Source: Tsuneonella troitsensis | Lineage (GTDB): Bacteria > Pseudomonadota > Alphaproteobacteria > Sphingomonadales > Sphingomonadaceae | Length of the DNA: 64,000 nt | Assembly: GCF_001441535.1 (NCBI RefSeq) | Contig: NZ_LMAU01000002.1 | Location: 434,001 to 498,000 of the forward strand | Reading direction: 5' to 3' | In this document: one piece after another, positions 16,491-25,859 of the stretch | Position numbering within the stretch: the stretch's first letter is position 1 | How the letters are laid out: each line of letters begins with the position of its first letter | The notes under the pieces: generated by a model | The model's input: only the letters and a program-made list of their open reading frames with translations | Database searches by the model: none | Told to the model about the DNA's origin: nothing | Position numbers and translations under genes: made by a program

Positions 16491-17725
16491 CAGGCGTCCT
16501 TTGCCAGTCGCAAGCCGGTGAACTGCCAGCGCTGGTGGGGGTAGAAGAAATTGCGGTAACTAGCGCGCGAGTGACCGCGAACGGTGGCGCAGCTCGCGCC
16601 GCGCAGGACGACCTGCCCGCTCATGAACTTGCCGTTGTATTCGCCCACGGCGCCTGCCGCCGGCTTGAACCGAGGATAGGGCAGATAGGCCGAGCGCGTG
16701 AATTGCCAGCAGTCTCCGAACAGTTCGGTGCCGCCCGTTGGCAGGGGCGAACCCGCTGCATCGAGCTGATTACCGCCCGCGGAATCCTGGCCATGCGCCG
16801 CAGCTTCCCACTCGAACTCGGTGGGAAGTCGGGCGTCGGCCCAGGTCGCGAAAGCGTCCGCCTCGAAATACGAAATGTGCGTGACCGGCGCGTGGGGGTC
16901 ACGCTCCTGCCACCCTGCATGAGTGAACTGATCGGACCCCCGCCAATATAGCGGCGCCTCGATACGTTCGGCGTTCACCCAGGCCCATCCGTCCGACAGC
17001 CAAAGGGCCGCACTGCGGTATCCACCATCATCGACGAAGGCTTGCCATTCGCAATTGGTCACGAGGCGATCGGCCAAAACGAACGGTTCGACCAACACCC
17101 GATGCGCCGGTCCTTCGTTGTCGAAGGCGAACCCCTCGCCGCCGTGGCCGATCATCGCAATCCCGCCGGGGTGTGAGCGCCATTGAACTTCTCCTGGAGA
17201 TGCCGAGGAAACGGACGGAGTACCCTCACACATCGCCGGACCGAGCGGATTCTGGAACATGGCATGCTTGATGTCCGTCAGCAGCAATTCCTGGTGCTGC
17301 TGCTCGTGCGCGATGCCCAATTCGATCAGGGGCGCCAGCTTCGGATCATCGAGCAGCGGGGCCATTGAAGCAGTCACGTGCTCCCGCCATTCGAGAATTT
17401 CCTCGAGCGTCGGCCGCGACAGGAGCCCACGGCTCGGCCGCGCCATGCGTTCGCCCTCCGCCTCGTAGTACGAGTTGAAAAGGAACGGCCACTTCTGGTG
17501 CCACGGACGATGGCCGGACAGGTGATCGCGCAGCAGGAAGGTGTCCCAAAACCAAGTCGTATGCGCCAGGTGCCATTTCGCGGGACTGGCATCGTCCATC
17601 GACTGGATCGTCGCGTCGGCATCGCTGAGGGGAGCGGCCAACGCCTCACTCAGTGCGCGGGTCGCGAAAAAGCGAGCGGCGAGATCGCCATTCGTCTGTT
17701 CTTCTGTTGCCTGTGCCAGCGACAA
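16490..17725 (-). CDS. egtB: Ergothioneine biosynthesis sulfoxide synthase EgtB
   Basis: EgtB is a non-heme iron enzyme that joins hercynine to a cysteine or gamma-glutamylcysteine thiol with oxygen. The N-terminal DinB-like domain has KWHLAHTTWFWDTF and the iron-binding HEQQHQELLL (HxxxHxE). The C-terminal formylglycine-generating-enzyme-like domain has ALWLSDGWAWV, LPTEFEWEAAA and the closing GASCATVRGHSRASYRNFF. The start is uncertain: TTG at 17725 (LSLAQATEEQ) gives the usual N-terminus, while an ATG at 17851 would add about 42 non-conserved residues and reach into the promoter region of the divergent quinone oxidoreductase. Confidence 0.93.
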   Translation of the reverse strand: MSLAQATEEQTNGDLAARFFATRALSEALAAPLSDADATIQSMDDASPAKWHLAHTTWFWDTFLLRDHLSGHRPWHQKWPFLFNSYYEAEGERMARPSRGLLSRPTLEEILEWREHVTASMAPLLDDPKLAPLIELGIAHEQQHQELLLTDIKHAMFQNPLGPAMCEGTPSVSSASPGEVQWRSHPGGIAMIGHGGEGFAFDNEGPAHRVLVEPFVLADRLVTNCEWQAFVDDGGYRSAALWLSDGWAWVNAERIEAPLYWRGSDQFTHAGWQERDPHAPVTHISYFEADAFATWADARLPTEFEWEAAAHGQDSAGGNQLDAAGSPLPTGGTELFGDCWQFTRSAYLPYPRFKPAAGAVGEYNGKFMSGQVVLRGASCATVRGHSRASYRNFFYPHQRWQFTGLRLAKDA

Positions 17726-17791
17726 TCGCCCACCCTTCGTGTCGTCCAGGGGTCCATGATGAGCGACCCGGTGCACTATGTGAACCCCGTC

Positions 17792-17806
17792 GTTCGAACT
17801 TTGTTC
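17792..17806 (+). promoter_or_regulatory. GTTC-N7-GTTC direct repeat (alphaproteobacterial SOS-box-like)
   Basis: GTTC at 17792-17795 and again at 17803-17806, separated by 7 nt, lies between the divergent egtB and quinone oxidoreductase starts. This spacing is the LexA box of alphaproteobacteria. About two such matches are expected by chance in 64 kb, so the call is tentative. Confidence 0.3.
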
Positions 17807-17861
17807 CAGAGACTTGCGGCATGGACGGTTCGCGTTACACCGCAGCGACAAGGAGACGGCG

Positions 17862-18839
17862 ATGCGGACGAGACAAGCGGTGATCGAAGCTACCGGCGGC
17901 CCGGAAGTGATCGCCTGGCGGGAGGTGGATTTGCCTCCGCCCGGTCCGGGTCAGGTGCTCGTCCGTCACGCAGCCGTGGGCCTCAATTTTATCGATACGT
18001 ACCATCGCTCCGGTCTCTATCCGATCGAGCTACCGGGCACCTTGGGGCTTGAGGCATCCGGGACGGTCGAGGCCGTCGGCGACGGCGTGACACGCTTCCA
18101 GGTTGGAGATTGTGTAGCCACTTTCGGACCCAATCGGGCAGCCTATGCCGACTACCAGGTGACGGGAGAGAATGACCTGTTCGCCGTGCCCGAATCCATC
18201 GGATTGGATGTGGCTGCCGCTGCCCTCCTGAAAGGCCTGACCACCGAAATGCTGGCCGAGAGGGTTGCACCGCTCGCGCCTGGCGAATGGGCACTCGTTC
18301 ACGCGGCGGCGGGCGGCGTGGGCCAGTTGCTGCTCCAGTGGCTCGTCGCGCGGGGTGTCCGCGTGATCGCTACCGCAGGATCGCCCGAAAAGCGGAGCCG
18401 CGCCCTGGCCCTGGGAGCCGAGCACGCCATCGATGCCGATGCGCCAGACATGGCCCAGCAGGTGCGCGAGATCACTGCCGGCGCGGGCGTGCGCGCCAGT
18501 TACGACGGTGTCGGCAAGGCGACGTGGGAAGCATCCCTAGCGGCCACTGGTCGGCGGGGGATCGTCGCCAGCTACGGAAATGCCAGCGGGCCGGTGGCTG
18601 GAGTGAACCTCGGCTCGCTGGCAGCGGCCGGCTCGCTGTTCGTCAGCCGCCCCACCCTGTTCGACTATTACCGCGACCCCGCCGAGCGCGAAGCCGGCGC
18701 CGCCAGGCTGTGGCAGATGATCGACAGCGGCAACGTAAAGTTAGAGATCGGCCAGACCTACCCGCTCGACCAGGTCGAAACCGCGCACCGCGACCTCGAG
18801 GGGCGACGCACGACCGGATCGACGCTCCTGAAACCTTGA
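17862..18839 (+). CDS. Zinc-independent NADPH:quinone oxidoreductase (MDR family)
   Basis: The 325-residue medium-chain dehydrogenase/reductase of the quinone oxidoreductase (QOR/zeta-crystallin) type reduces quinones or enone substrates with NADPH. It has the GroES-like N-terminal domain with GLNFIDTYHRSGLYP and LGLEASGTVEAVG, and the nucleotide-binding motif VHAAAGGVGQLLLQWL. The structural-zinc cysteines of alcohol dehydrogenases are absent. The ATG at 17862 is preceded by AAGGAGACGGCG, a strong ribosome-binding site; the longer frame from 17814 is not needed. It is convergent with the DAHP synthase gene, 7 bp apart. Confidence 0.93.
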   Translation: MRTRQAVIEATGGPEVIAWREVDLPPPGPGQVLVRHAAVGLNFIDTYHRSGLYPIELPGTLGLEASGTVEAVGDGVTRFQVGDCVATFGPNRAAYADYQVTGENDLFAVPESIGLDVAAAALLKGLTTEMLAERVAPLAPGEWALVHAAAGGVGQLLLQWLVARGVRVIATAGSPEKRSRALALGAEHAIDADAPDMAQQVREITAGAGVRASYDGVGKATWEASLAATGRRGIVASYGNASGPVAGVNLGSLAAAGSLFVSRPTLFDYYRDPAEREAGAARLWQMIDSGNVKLEIGQTYPLDQVETAHRDLEGRRTTGSTLLKP

Positions 18840-18846
18840 GGGGGCG

Positions 18847-20220
18847 TCAGGCCGCCGCTGCGGGCCGGGTTTGCGCTTCCAGGTTGAGCATTTCGGCCAG
18901 CAGGAACGCCAGTTCGAGCGACTGCGCGGCATTGAGCCGTGGGTCGCAATGCGTGTGATAACGGTCGCCCAGCGCTTCGTCGGTGATAGCGACAGCGCCG
19001 CCGACGCATTCGGTCACGTCCTGCCCGGTCATCTCGATGTGGATGCCGCCGGCGTGGGTGCCCTCGGCACGGTGGACCGCGAAGAAGCCTTTCACCTCGC
19101 TCAGTATGCGGTCGAATGGGCGGGTCTTGTACCCGCTGTCCGATTTGACGACGTTGCCGTGCATGGGGTCGCAGCTCCACACCACTGGATGACCCTCGCG
19201 AGCCACCGCCCTCACGAGGCGCGGCAGGCCCGATTCCACCTTGTCGTGGCCGAACCGGCTGATGAGGGTGATGCGCCCGGCCTCGCGCGCCGGGTTGAGC
19301 GTGTCGAGCAGGCGAAGCATGTCGTCCGGCTCCAGGCTCGGTCCGCACTTCATCCCCAGCGGGTTCCCGATGCCGCGGCAGAATTCGACGTGTGCACTGC
19401 CCGGAAAGCGGGTGCGATCGCCGATCCACACCATGTGCGCCGAGCAATCGTACCAATCGCCGGTAAGGCTGTCCTGGCGGGTAAGCGCCTGCTCGTACGG
19501 CAGCAGCAGCGCCTCGTGGCTGGTGTAGAAGCTAGTCCGCTGAAGCTGCGGCAGGACCTCGGGATCGACCCCGCACGCCTCCATGAAGTCGAGCGATTCG
19601 CCGATCCGGTCGGCCACGTCCTTGAACTTGTCGGCCCAGGGGCTGCGGCCCATGAAGTCCAGCGTCCAGCGATGCACCTGACGCAAGTTGGCATAGCCGC
19701 CGCCCGCGAACGCGCGCAGCAGGTTGAGGGTGGCGGCCGCTTGCGAATAAGCGCGGACCATGCGCTGCGGATCGTTGCGGCGCGTCTCGGGGTCGAATTC
19801 GATCCCGTTGACGTTATCGCCGAAGTAGCTCGGCAGGGTGACCGACCCTTGCGTTTCGGTGTCCGAGCTGCGCGGCTTGGCGAACTGGCCTGCCATGCGG
19901 CCAACCTTCACCACCGGCCGCTTGCTGGCGAAAGTCATGACGACCGCCATCTGCAGCAGCACGCGGAACGTGTCGCGGATGTTGTTCGGGTGGAACTCGG
20001 CAAAGCTTTCGGCGCAGTCCCCGCCTTGCAGCAGGAAACCGTGGCCGTTGGAAACGGCGGCCAGATCGGCCTTCAGCGCGCGCGCTTCGCCCGCGAACAC
20101 CAGAGGGGGGTAATTCGCAAGCGTCGCCTCGGCCTCCGCCAGTGCGGCGGGGTCCTCGTATCGCGGCAGGTGCCGCGCTTCGTGCGACTGCCAGCTTTCA
20201 GGGGTCCAGTTGCTTGCCAC
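18847..20220 (-). CDS. 3-deoxy-7-phosphoheptulonate synthase, class II
   Basis: This is the first enzyme of the shikimate pathway, condensing phosphoenolpyruvate with erythrose-4-phosphate. The 457-residue sequence is of the class II (plant/Mycobacterium) type: [19 protein letters not shown] at the N-terminus, [11 protein letters not shown] (metal-binding Cys), [31 protein letters not shown] and CDPMHGN. Class II enzymes are usually regulated by aromatic amino acids. The start is GTG at 20220. About 124 bp separate it from the upstream M16 protease gene, and it is convergent with the quinone oxidoreductase gene. Confidence 0.97.
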   Translation of the reverse strand: MASNWTPESWQSHEARHLPRYEDPAALAEAEATLANYPPLVFAGEARALKADLAAVSNGHGFLLQGGDCAESFAEFHPNNIRDTFRVLLQMAVVMTFASKRPVVKVGRMAGQFAKPRSSDTETQGSVTLPSYFGDNVNGIEFDPETRRNDPQRMVRAYSQAAATLNLLRAFAGGGYANLRQVHRWTLDFMGRSPWADKFKDVADRIGESLDFMEACGVDPEVLPQLQRTSFYTSHEALLLPYEQALTRQDSLTGDWYDCSAHMVWIGDRTRFPGSAHVEFCRGIGNPLGMKCGPSLEPDDMLRLLDTLNPAREAGRITLISRFGHDKVESGLPRLVRAVAREGHPVVWSCDPMHGNVVKSDSGYKTRPFDRILSEVKGFFAVHRAEGTHAGGIHIEMTGQDVTECVGGAVAITDEALGDRYHTHCDPRLNAAQSLELAFLLAEMLNLEAQTRPAAAA

Positions 20221-20344
20221 TGTCTCTTCGTCGATCGTTGCGGGAATTGACGCTTAAGCGCCTTCCCACCGAACTGCAAAGCGGGCGCGCGGCCAAGCGC
20301 GATAATCTTGGCTACGGCCAAGCCTGCGTGTCGAGGCGTCGGTC

Positions 20345-23296
20345 TCAGCGCCCGCCAGTCGCGACTGGCGCACCCATCGGAGCGGCAGGGACCACGGTCG
20401 CGAGCTGCTGCCCTTCGGGGATGATCGCCAGGCGGAATGACTGCCCCGCAAGGTATTTGCCGGCCAGCGCCTGCATCGCTTCCGGCGTGGTCTGGGTGTA
20501 ATCGACCAGCAGCGTGCGCAGCAGCGCCACACGGCGCGCATCCTCGCTCGCACCCTCCAGCTGCCACAGCCAGAACGTGTTGCCGGTCGAGGCGCGGCTG
20601 ACCGACTGCTTCAGCGGCTCCGTTACCCGCGCCAGTTCGTCCGCCGTCACGGGAGTCGAGACCAGCTCGCGCACGATCGATTCCGTGGCCGCAAAATATG
20701 CCGGCACATCCTGCGGACGGATAAGCGCGAGCGCCTTGATGGCCCCGCCCGAATCCACGTCGACCGGCCATTCGTTGATGACCTGCGGCGAATAGCTCGC
20801 CCCGGTCCGCTCGCGCATCTCTTCGAGCAGGCGGTTGTTGAACAGGTCGCTGAGAATCTGGAGCTGGCGGGATTCGCGAAGACCGACGACTCCCCCTCCG
20901 GTAGGCCAGGCCACGGCCGCGGCAGCCTGGCTCTCGTCTCCGCGATGGAAGAGGACGCGCGGCTGTGCGCCGCTCGTGACGGTCGTCGACCGGGCAAGCG
21001 CGGCGGCGGGAATCGGCTCACGCTGGGGGAGCGCGCCGAACGTGCGGCGCAGGGCCTCCAGCGTCGCTGGCTGATCAAATTCGCCAAAAACGAGCACCTC
21101 GACCGGGCCTTGGGCAAGCAGCGGCTCCCACACCTTGCGGAAACCTTCGGGTGTCGCGGCGTCGAGTGCGGCCGGCGTCGGCGTGGCGAAGCGCGGGTCG
21201 CGGCCGTACAACTCGTACTCGAAATCGCGATCCAGCACGGTGTTGGGGCTGGTAGAATAGCTTTCGTAAGCCAGCTTGGCGGCGGCACGCGCGCGGATCA
21301 CCGGGTTGGCATCCCAGCGCGGCATTCCGAGCTTGGCGGCGAAAAGGTAAAGCTGGTCGGCCAGATCCGCCGAACGGGTCTGCGCAGTAAAGGTGAACAC
21401 GCCCTCGTCGATCGCGAAGTCGAAGCCCATGCGGCGCCCGGTCGAGATGCGGTCGAGATCTTCCTGGCTCAGTTCGCCGACACCCGATCCGACCAGCGCG
21501 GCCTCGCCGAGCGAGGCATAGACGGCGTCGTCCGGACCGAAGGCACGGCGACCGGAACCGAACCTGACCTTGACGGTGACCCGCCCCGGTTCGGCATTGT
21601 TGCTCCACAGCAGCGCACTAACGCCATTGGCGAACTTCACCCGCTCGATATCGAGGACGCCCAGCAGCGCCTGCTCGGCGATGGTACCGGGGGCGCCGAC
21701 CGGCGGCAGATCGTCGAACGAGACGGATTTGGCCGCAAGTCGGGCACTGCCGTCGGCCGCGACCGGCGCAAGCAGTGCGGTGCGCAGCGCCTGTGCGCTC
21801 GCCTCGGACGCGTTGGGCGTCACATAGACCGACCGCGTCACCGCGCCGGTGAACAGCGCCCGCGTGTGCTTCAGGACGTTCGCCGGGGTAAACTTGTCTT
21901 TCATGCCCTCGAACACCAGTAGGACCGTCTCGGGCGCGGCCACGGTCTCGCGGATATCGACCGCCTGGACGATGTCGTCAGCCAGCTTCGATCCAGCCAA
22001 TACAGCGCGCTGTTCGACGGAGCTGGCGAATGCGACCTGGAATTCGGCCATCTCGCGGTCGATTTCCTCCTGCGTCGGCGGAGTTGCCAGGGCGTCGGCG
22101 ATGACGCCGCGCACGTCGGCCAACGCGGCCTGCCAGTCTTCGGTCAAAGGCGCCATGCTGATGAACGTCGCGTCGGCGGTGCGGCTGACGTCGTCCTGGT
22201 TGACCTGGGCATAGAGGTACGAACCACCAGCCCGGGCACGCGATTCCAGCCGACGGTTGATGATCGCCTGCGACAGCGAATCGAGTAGCAGCCCCTCGTT
22301 ATAGACGATCGTGTCGTTCACCGGACGCCAGGGTCGCATGATCGCGTAGGTCAGCGACCGCGGCAGATCGGGCTCGACGAGGACCTGCGTCTCGCCGACC
22401 GGGTTGGACGGGTCCGCGCCCGCAGGGGCGACAGGATCGCCGAAGTCGGGCGGCTGAACGTGGGGGCCGCGGCCTTTCCATTCGCCGAAATAGCGTTCGA
22501 CGAGGGCGGCGAGCACCTGCGGATCGGCGTCGCCCGCGACCACGATCACGGTGTTCTCGGGACGGTACCAGCGGTCGTGAAATGCGCGGACGCTCTGCGG
22601 GGTGGCGGCGGTCAGCGTCGCCTCGGTGCCGATCGGCAGACGGTTCGCGAGGCGCTGTCCGGCAAAGATGGTCTTGCGGCTTTCTTCCGCCACGCGCTTG
22701 GCAGCGGCGGCCTGCTCACGCTTCTCCGCAAGCACGATCGGCAGGTCTTCGGACAACCCTCTTGCCGAGATCGTCGGCTCCTGGATCATGCCCGAAAGGA
22801 GCTTGAAGACCTCCTCCAGCTTGGCCGGGTTCGCCTCGGGCACGTCGAGCTTGTAGACGGTCTGCGTTGGGGTCGTCTCGGCGTTGGTATCGCTGCCGAA
22901 AGTCGCCCCGAGGCGCTGGAACGTCGGAATCGCGGCTCCATTGGCGAGGTACTTGCTCTCGCGGAAGGTCATGTGCTCGAGCAGATGGGCGAAGCCCTGT
23001 TCGCTGTCCTGCTCATGGATCGAACCGGCATCGATCCGCACCCGGATAGAAACCTGTTCGGGCGGCACCCCGTTCTTCCTGACGGCGTAGCGCAGCCCGT
23101 TGGGCATCTCGCCGAACTGCCATTCCTTGTCGCGCGGAACGTCGCTGCCGCGGTAGATCCACGGCGTTTCCGATCCGACCTGCAGATGCTGGGGCGCGGC
23201 CGCCGCAACGGTCTCCTGCGCCGGGACCGGCGAAGCGAGCAAAGTGAGCGGAAGAAGCGGCGCGATGTGCCGGAGGGCACGCGGAAAAAGGCTCAT
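20345..23296 (-). CDS. Periplasmic M16-family zinc metalloprotease
   Basis: The 983-residue protein has a signal peptide (LLPLTLLASPVPAQ, cleavage near residue 27) and tandem M16 (pitrilysin/insulinase) domains. The inverted zinc motif HLLEH lies at 104-108, with the distal glutamate expected in the KLEEVFKLL region. The second half is a catalytically inactive M16 domain (residues about 560-960), as in PqqL/pitrilysin-like clamshell proteases. It probably degrades peptides or oligopeptides in the periplasm. It is divergent from nfuA by about 110 bp and is followed by class II DAHP synthase. Confidence 0.93.
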   Translation of the reverse strand: MSLFPRALRHIAPLLPLTLLASPVPAQETVAAAAPQHLQVGSETPWIYRGSDVPRDKEWQFGEMPNGLRYAVRKNGVPPEQVSIRVRIDAGSIHEQDSEQGFAHLLEHMTFRESKYLANGAAIPTFQRLGATFGSDTNAETTPTQTVYKLDVPEANPAKLEEVFKLLSGMIQEPTISARGLSEDLPIVLAEKREQAAAAKRVAEESRKTIFAGQRLANRLPIGTEATLTAATPQSVRAFHDRWYRPENTVIVVAGDADPQVLAALVERYFGEWKGRGPHVQPPDFGDPVAPAGADPSNPVGETQVLVEPDLPRSLTYAIMRPWRPVNDTIVYNEGLLLDSLSQAIINRRLESRARAGGSYLYAQVNQDDVSRTADATFISMAPLTEDWQAALADVRGVIADALATPPTQEEIDREMAEFQVAFASSVEQRAVLAGSKLADDIVQAVDIRETVAAPETVLLVFEGMKDKFTPANVLKHTRALFTGAVTRSVYVTPNASEASAQALRTALLAPVAADGSARLAAKSVSFDDLPPVGAPGTIAEQALLGVLDIERVKFANGVSALLWSNNAEPGRVTVKVRFGSGRRAFGPDDAVYASLGEAALVGSGVGELSQEDLDRISTGRRMGFDFAIDEGVFTFTAQTRSADLADQLYLFAAKLGMPRWDANPVIRARAAAKLAYESYSTSPNTVLDRDFEYELYGRDPRFATPTPAALDAATPEGFRKVWEPLLAQGPVEVLVFGEFDQPATLEALRRTFGALPQREPIPAAALARSTTVTSGAQPRVLFHRGDESQAAAAVAWPTGGGVVGLRESRQLQILSDLFNNRLLEEMRERTGASYSPQVINEWPVDVDSGGAIKALALIRPQDVPAYFAATESIVRELVSTPVTADELARVTEPLKQSVSRASTGNTFWLWQLEGASEDARRVALLRTLLVDYTQTTPEAMQALAGKYLAGQSFRLAIIPEGQQLATVVPAAPMGAPVATGGR

Positions 23297-23371
23297 GCGG
23301 GCATTCTATAGGGAAGCCGCGAGTGAAGGGATAGTGAATGAGCGCGTAGAAACGCTCGCACCGGCTTGTGC

Positions 23372-23399
23372 TTGCCGCATCGGGGCCCCGTCCCTACAT
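23372..23399 (+). promoter_or_regulatory. Candidate promoter of nfuA, possibly giving a leaderless mRNA
   Basis: TTGCCG (23372-23377), a 16-nt spacer and CTACAT (23394-23399) end 8 nt before the ATG at 23408. The expected transcription start would lie at or next to the start codon. No Shine-Dalgarno sequence is present. Confidence 0.45.
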
Positions 23400-23407
23400 C
23401 GCATCCC

Positions 23408-23986
23408 ATGTTCATCGAGACCGAAACCACCCCCAATCCCGCAGCGCTCAAGTTCCTGCCAGGCCGCCAGGTCATGCCCGCGGGCACGCGCGAGTTCGCC
23501 TCGCCCGAAGCCGCGGAAGCCAGCCCTCTGGCTGAGGCGCTATTCGATACCGGAGAAGTGACCGGCGTGTTCTTCGGTGCCGATTTCGTTTCGGTGACCG
23601 CCGCCCCCGGCGTCGACTGGTCGCAACTGAAGCCGCAGGTCGTGGCCGTGCTACTGGATCATTTCGTCAGCGGCGCGCCGTTGTTCGCCGGCGGCGACGC
23701 GGCGGGCTTTTCGGTTCCGATCGATGAAGCCCCTGCAGTCGAGGACGATCCAGCCGACGCAGACATCGTCGCGCAGATCCATGAACTGCTCGAAACCCGT
23801 ATCCGGCCCGCAGTGGCCAACGACGGCGGCGACATCGTCTATCGCGGCTATCGGGACGGTGTGGTTCACCTTCAGATGCAGGGCGCCTGTTCGGGTTGCC
23901 CTTCGTCCACCGCCACGCTCAAGCACGGGATCGAAGGGCTGCTGAAGCACTACATCCCCGAAGTAACCGAAGTTCGCGCCGCGTAA
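23408..23986 (+). CDS. nfuA: NifU-like Fe-S cluster carrier (NfuA)
   Basis: The 192-residue protein has an N-terminal Nfu_N (scaffold) domain starting FIETETTPNPAALKFLPG and a C-terminal NifU domain. In that domain the CxxC of QGACSGCPSSTATLKHGIE binds an Fe-S cluster for delivery to apoproteins. A linker rich in acidic residues (VEDDPADADI) separates the two. The start at 23408 gives the exact family N-terminus; the open frame extends upstream without support. The RutE-type oxidoreductase gene follows 8 bp later. Its own promoter seems to place transcription start at the start codon. Targets may include the Fe-S proteins MiaB and MutY in this window. Confidence 0.95.
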   Translation: MFIETETTPNPAALKFLPGRQVMPAGTREFASPEAAEASPLAEALFDTGEVTGVFFGADFVSVTAAPGVDWSQLKPQVVAVLLDHFVSGAPLFAGGDAAGFSVPIDEAPAVEDDPADADIVAQIHELLETRIRPAVANDGGDIVYRGYRDGVVHLQMQGACSGCPSSTATLKHGIEGLLKHYIPEVTEVRAA

Positions 23987-23994
23987 GGAAATCC

Positions 23995-24603
23995 ATGACA
24001 AAGCAGTATCATGACCGTCCCCTGGCGGACGAATCACTCGACCAGATCTTCCGCGATGCGCGCAGCTACAATGGCTGGCTGGATAAGCCGGTAAGCGACG
24101 AGCAGATCGAGACGATCTATGCTCTGACGAAGATGGGTCCGACCTCAGCCAACTGCCAGCCCGCCCGGCTGATCTGGTGCAAAACGCAGGAGTCCAAAGA
24201 GCGGCTCGCGCAGTTCGCTTCGGATGCCAACAAGAAGAAGATCACGACCGCACCGGTCTGCGTGATCATCGGCTACGACATCGACTTCCACGAAGAGCTT
24301 CCCTGGCTGTTTCCGCACACGGACGCCAAGGCATGGTTCGATGGCGACGAGGCCAATCGCAAGACGACCGCAGCGCGAAATTCGGCTTTGCAGGGTGCCT
24401 ATCTGATGCTGGCCGCTCGTTCGCTCGGTCTGGATTGCGGTCCGATGTCGGGCGTTAACTTGGACAAGGTCACCGAAGAATTCTTCGCCGAAGATCCCAA
24501 GGTGCGCGCCGACTGGATTTGCTCGATCGGATATGGCGATGCCAGCACCATATTCGACCGGAGCCCGCGTCCCGACTTCGCAAAGTTCAACACCGTCGTC
24601 TGA
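23995..24603 (+). CDS. RutE/malonic semialdehyde reductase-type nitroreductase-family protein
   Basis: The 202-residue FMN oxidoreductase belongs to the RutE/HadB branch of the nitroreductase family. Landmarks are LDQIFRDARSYNGWLDKPV, KMGPTSANCQPARLIWCK, GAYLMLAARSLGLDCGPMSG and IGYGDAS. RutE reduces 3-hydroxypropionate semialdehyde in pyrimidine catabolism, but other rut genes are absent here, so the true substrate is open. The ATG follows AAGGAAATCC, an excellent ribosome-binding site, 8 bp after nfuA. It differs clearly from the other two nitroreductase-family proteins in this window. Confidence 0.9.
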   Translation: MTKQYHDRPLADESLDQIFRDARSYNGWLDKPVSDEQIETIYALTKMGPTSANCQPARLIWCKTQESKERLAQFASDANKKKITTAPVCVIIGYDIDFHEELPWLFPHTDAKAWFDGDEANRKTTAARNSALQGAYLMLAARSLGLDCGPMSGVNLDKVTEEFFAEDPKVRADWICSIGYGDASTIFDRSPRPDFAKFNTVV

Positions 24604-24645
24604 CGCGCTCTTGCGCCGAGGCCGTCATTCGGCTTGGGACCGGCA

Positions 24646-25260
24646 ATGCGAACCCTGGTGATCGAGTGTGCGACCGAAGCTTGTTCGATCGCCTTGTTCG
24701 ATGGCGACGACCTGGTGGCCGGCGATCACAGGCTGCTGGGTCGCGGCCACGCCGAACATCTCGTGCCGATGATCGCAGCGCTTCCGGACCGCGGCAAAGC
24801 GGATCGGATTCTGGTCTCGCTGGGGCCAGGCAGCTTCACGGGAGTACGGATCGGAATCGCAGTCGCCGGGTCGCTTGCGGTCGCCTGGGGAAGCGAAGTC
24901 CGCGGCTACCCTACCCTTTCGCTGGTCGCCGCGATGGCGTGCGCGAAGAGCGGGATCGATGGGGTTACGGTCTGCATGGCCGGCGGCCACGGCGAGTGGT
25001 TCGTGCAGGATTTCGTCCGAGGTGGGCGGCCTTTGACCGCACTCGCCTCGTTGTCGCCCGAGGCTGCGGTCGCACGCGGAGCGATGGATCGCATTGCTGG
25101 CACAAAAGCCGATGAGTTTGCTTCCCTGCTTGGCGCTAGCGCGCGCAGCGACCACCTGCTCCCGGACGCACGAATGCTGAGCCAGATGGATACAACGCAA
25201 ATTTCCTCTGATATCGGCCCGATCTACGGCCGGGGACCCGACGCGAAGCTGCCGACGTGA
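24646..25260 (+). CDS. tsaB: tRNA threonylcarbamoyladenosine biosynthesis protein TsaB
   Basis: TsaB is the scaffolding partner of TsaD in attaching threonylcarbamoyl to A37 of ANN-decoding tRNAs. The 204-residue protein has the ASKHA-fold start TLVIECATEACSIALFDGD and the GRGHAEHLVPMI and LVSLGPGSFTGVRIG motifs of the family. The ATG at 24646 is used; an ATG 12 nt earlier is also open. The stop overlaps the rimI GTG by 4 nt (GTGA), the classic tsaB-rimI pairing. It heads a long plus-strand series ending with the CorC-like gene. Confidence 0.96.
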   Translation: MRTLVIECATEACSIALFDGDDLVAGDHRLLGRGHAEHLVPMIAALPDRGKADRILVSLGPGSFTGVRIGIAVAGSLAVAWGSEVRGYPTLSLVAAMACAKSGIDGVTVCMAGGHGEWFVQDFVRGGRPLTALASLSPEAAVARGAMDRIAGTKADEFASLLGASARSDHLLPDARMLSQMDTTQISSDIGPIYGRGPDAKLPT

Positions 25261-25715
25261 ACGACGATGTCGACCGGATCATGACCATCATGGAGGCCGC
25301 TTTCGACCCGGTCTGGGGTGAGGCCTGGACACGGCGACAGGTTTCGGACTCGCTGGCCTTTGCGCACACACACTATCGACTGCTGGCGACGGACGGACGG
25401 ACGGCATCGGAATCGGAAGAACCATGCGCCGGATTTACCCTGGTCCGCGCCGCTCCGGGCGAGGAGGAATTACTGCTGGTCGCGGTAATGCCCGAACATC
25501 GCGGACGCGGCCTTGGCGAGAAACTGGTTCGCCAGGCGATCGAGGACGCCCGGACTCGCAACGCCGAGCGCCTGTTCCTCGAGACCCGGCACAACAACCC
25601 GGCAATCGGGCTCTACCGCAAGTTGGGTTTCCAGCCGATCGGGGTTCGAAAGGACTATTACCGTGGAAGCGATTCCAAGAAATTGGACGCAATTACATTC
25701 GCGTACAAAATCTGA
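25257..25715 (+). CDS. rimI: Ribosomal-protein-alanine N-acetyltransferase-like GNAT enzyme RimI
   Basis: The 152-residue GNAT protein has the acetyl-CoA loop VMPEHRGRGLGEKLVRQAIEDA (the core is HRGRGLGEKL), ERLFLETRHNNPAIGLYRKLGF, and a C-terminal aromatic motif DYYRG. It starts with GTG inside the tsaB stop (GTGA). In E. coli RimI acetylates the N-terminal alanine of ribosomal protein S18; in this genomic position the same role is likely, although GNAT specificity cannot be read from sequence. About 144 bp follow before mucR, where a new promoter is likely. Confidence 0.92.
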   Translation: MNDDVDRIMTIMEAAFDPVWGEAWTRRQVSDSLAFAHTHYRLLATDGRTASESEEPCAGFTLVRAAPGEEELLLVAVMPEHRGRGLGEKLVRQAIEDARTRNAERLFLETRHNNPAIGLYRKLGFQPIGVRKDYYRGSDSKKLDAITFAYKI

Positions 25716-25769
25716 TCGGCACATCGCTTGAAAAGCGTGCGAACACGCGAAGCAGAACCGGCGCTTTGC

Positions 25770-25798
25770 TTGTTTCGCCTTGCAAAAAATGCTTAAGC
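25770..25798 (+). promoter_or_regulatory. Candidate promoter of the MucR-type regulator
   Basis: TTGTTT (25770-25775), a 17-nt spacer and TTAAGC (25793-25798) lie 61 bp before the mucR ATG in a locally A/T-rich stretch with an A6 run. By eye only. Confidence 0.35.
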
Positions 25799-25859
25799 GA
25801 AGCCACGCAGGCGAATTGGGTCGATAACCCTGCGCACCATCGATCGCACGAGGTAGAAA

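Noticed and set aside
18871-20250. 459-residue plus-strand frame
   Set aside because: Antisense to class II DAHP synthase.
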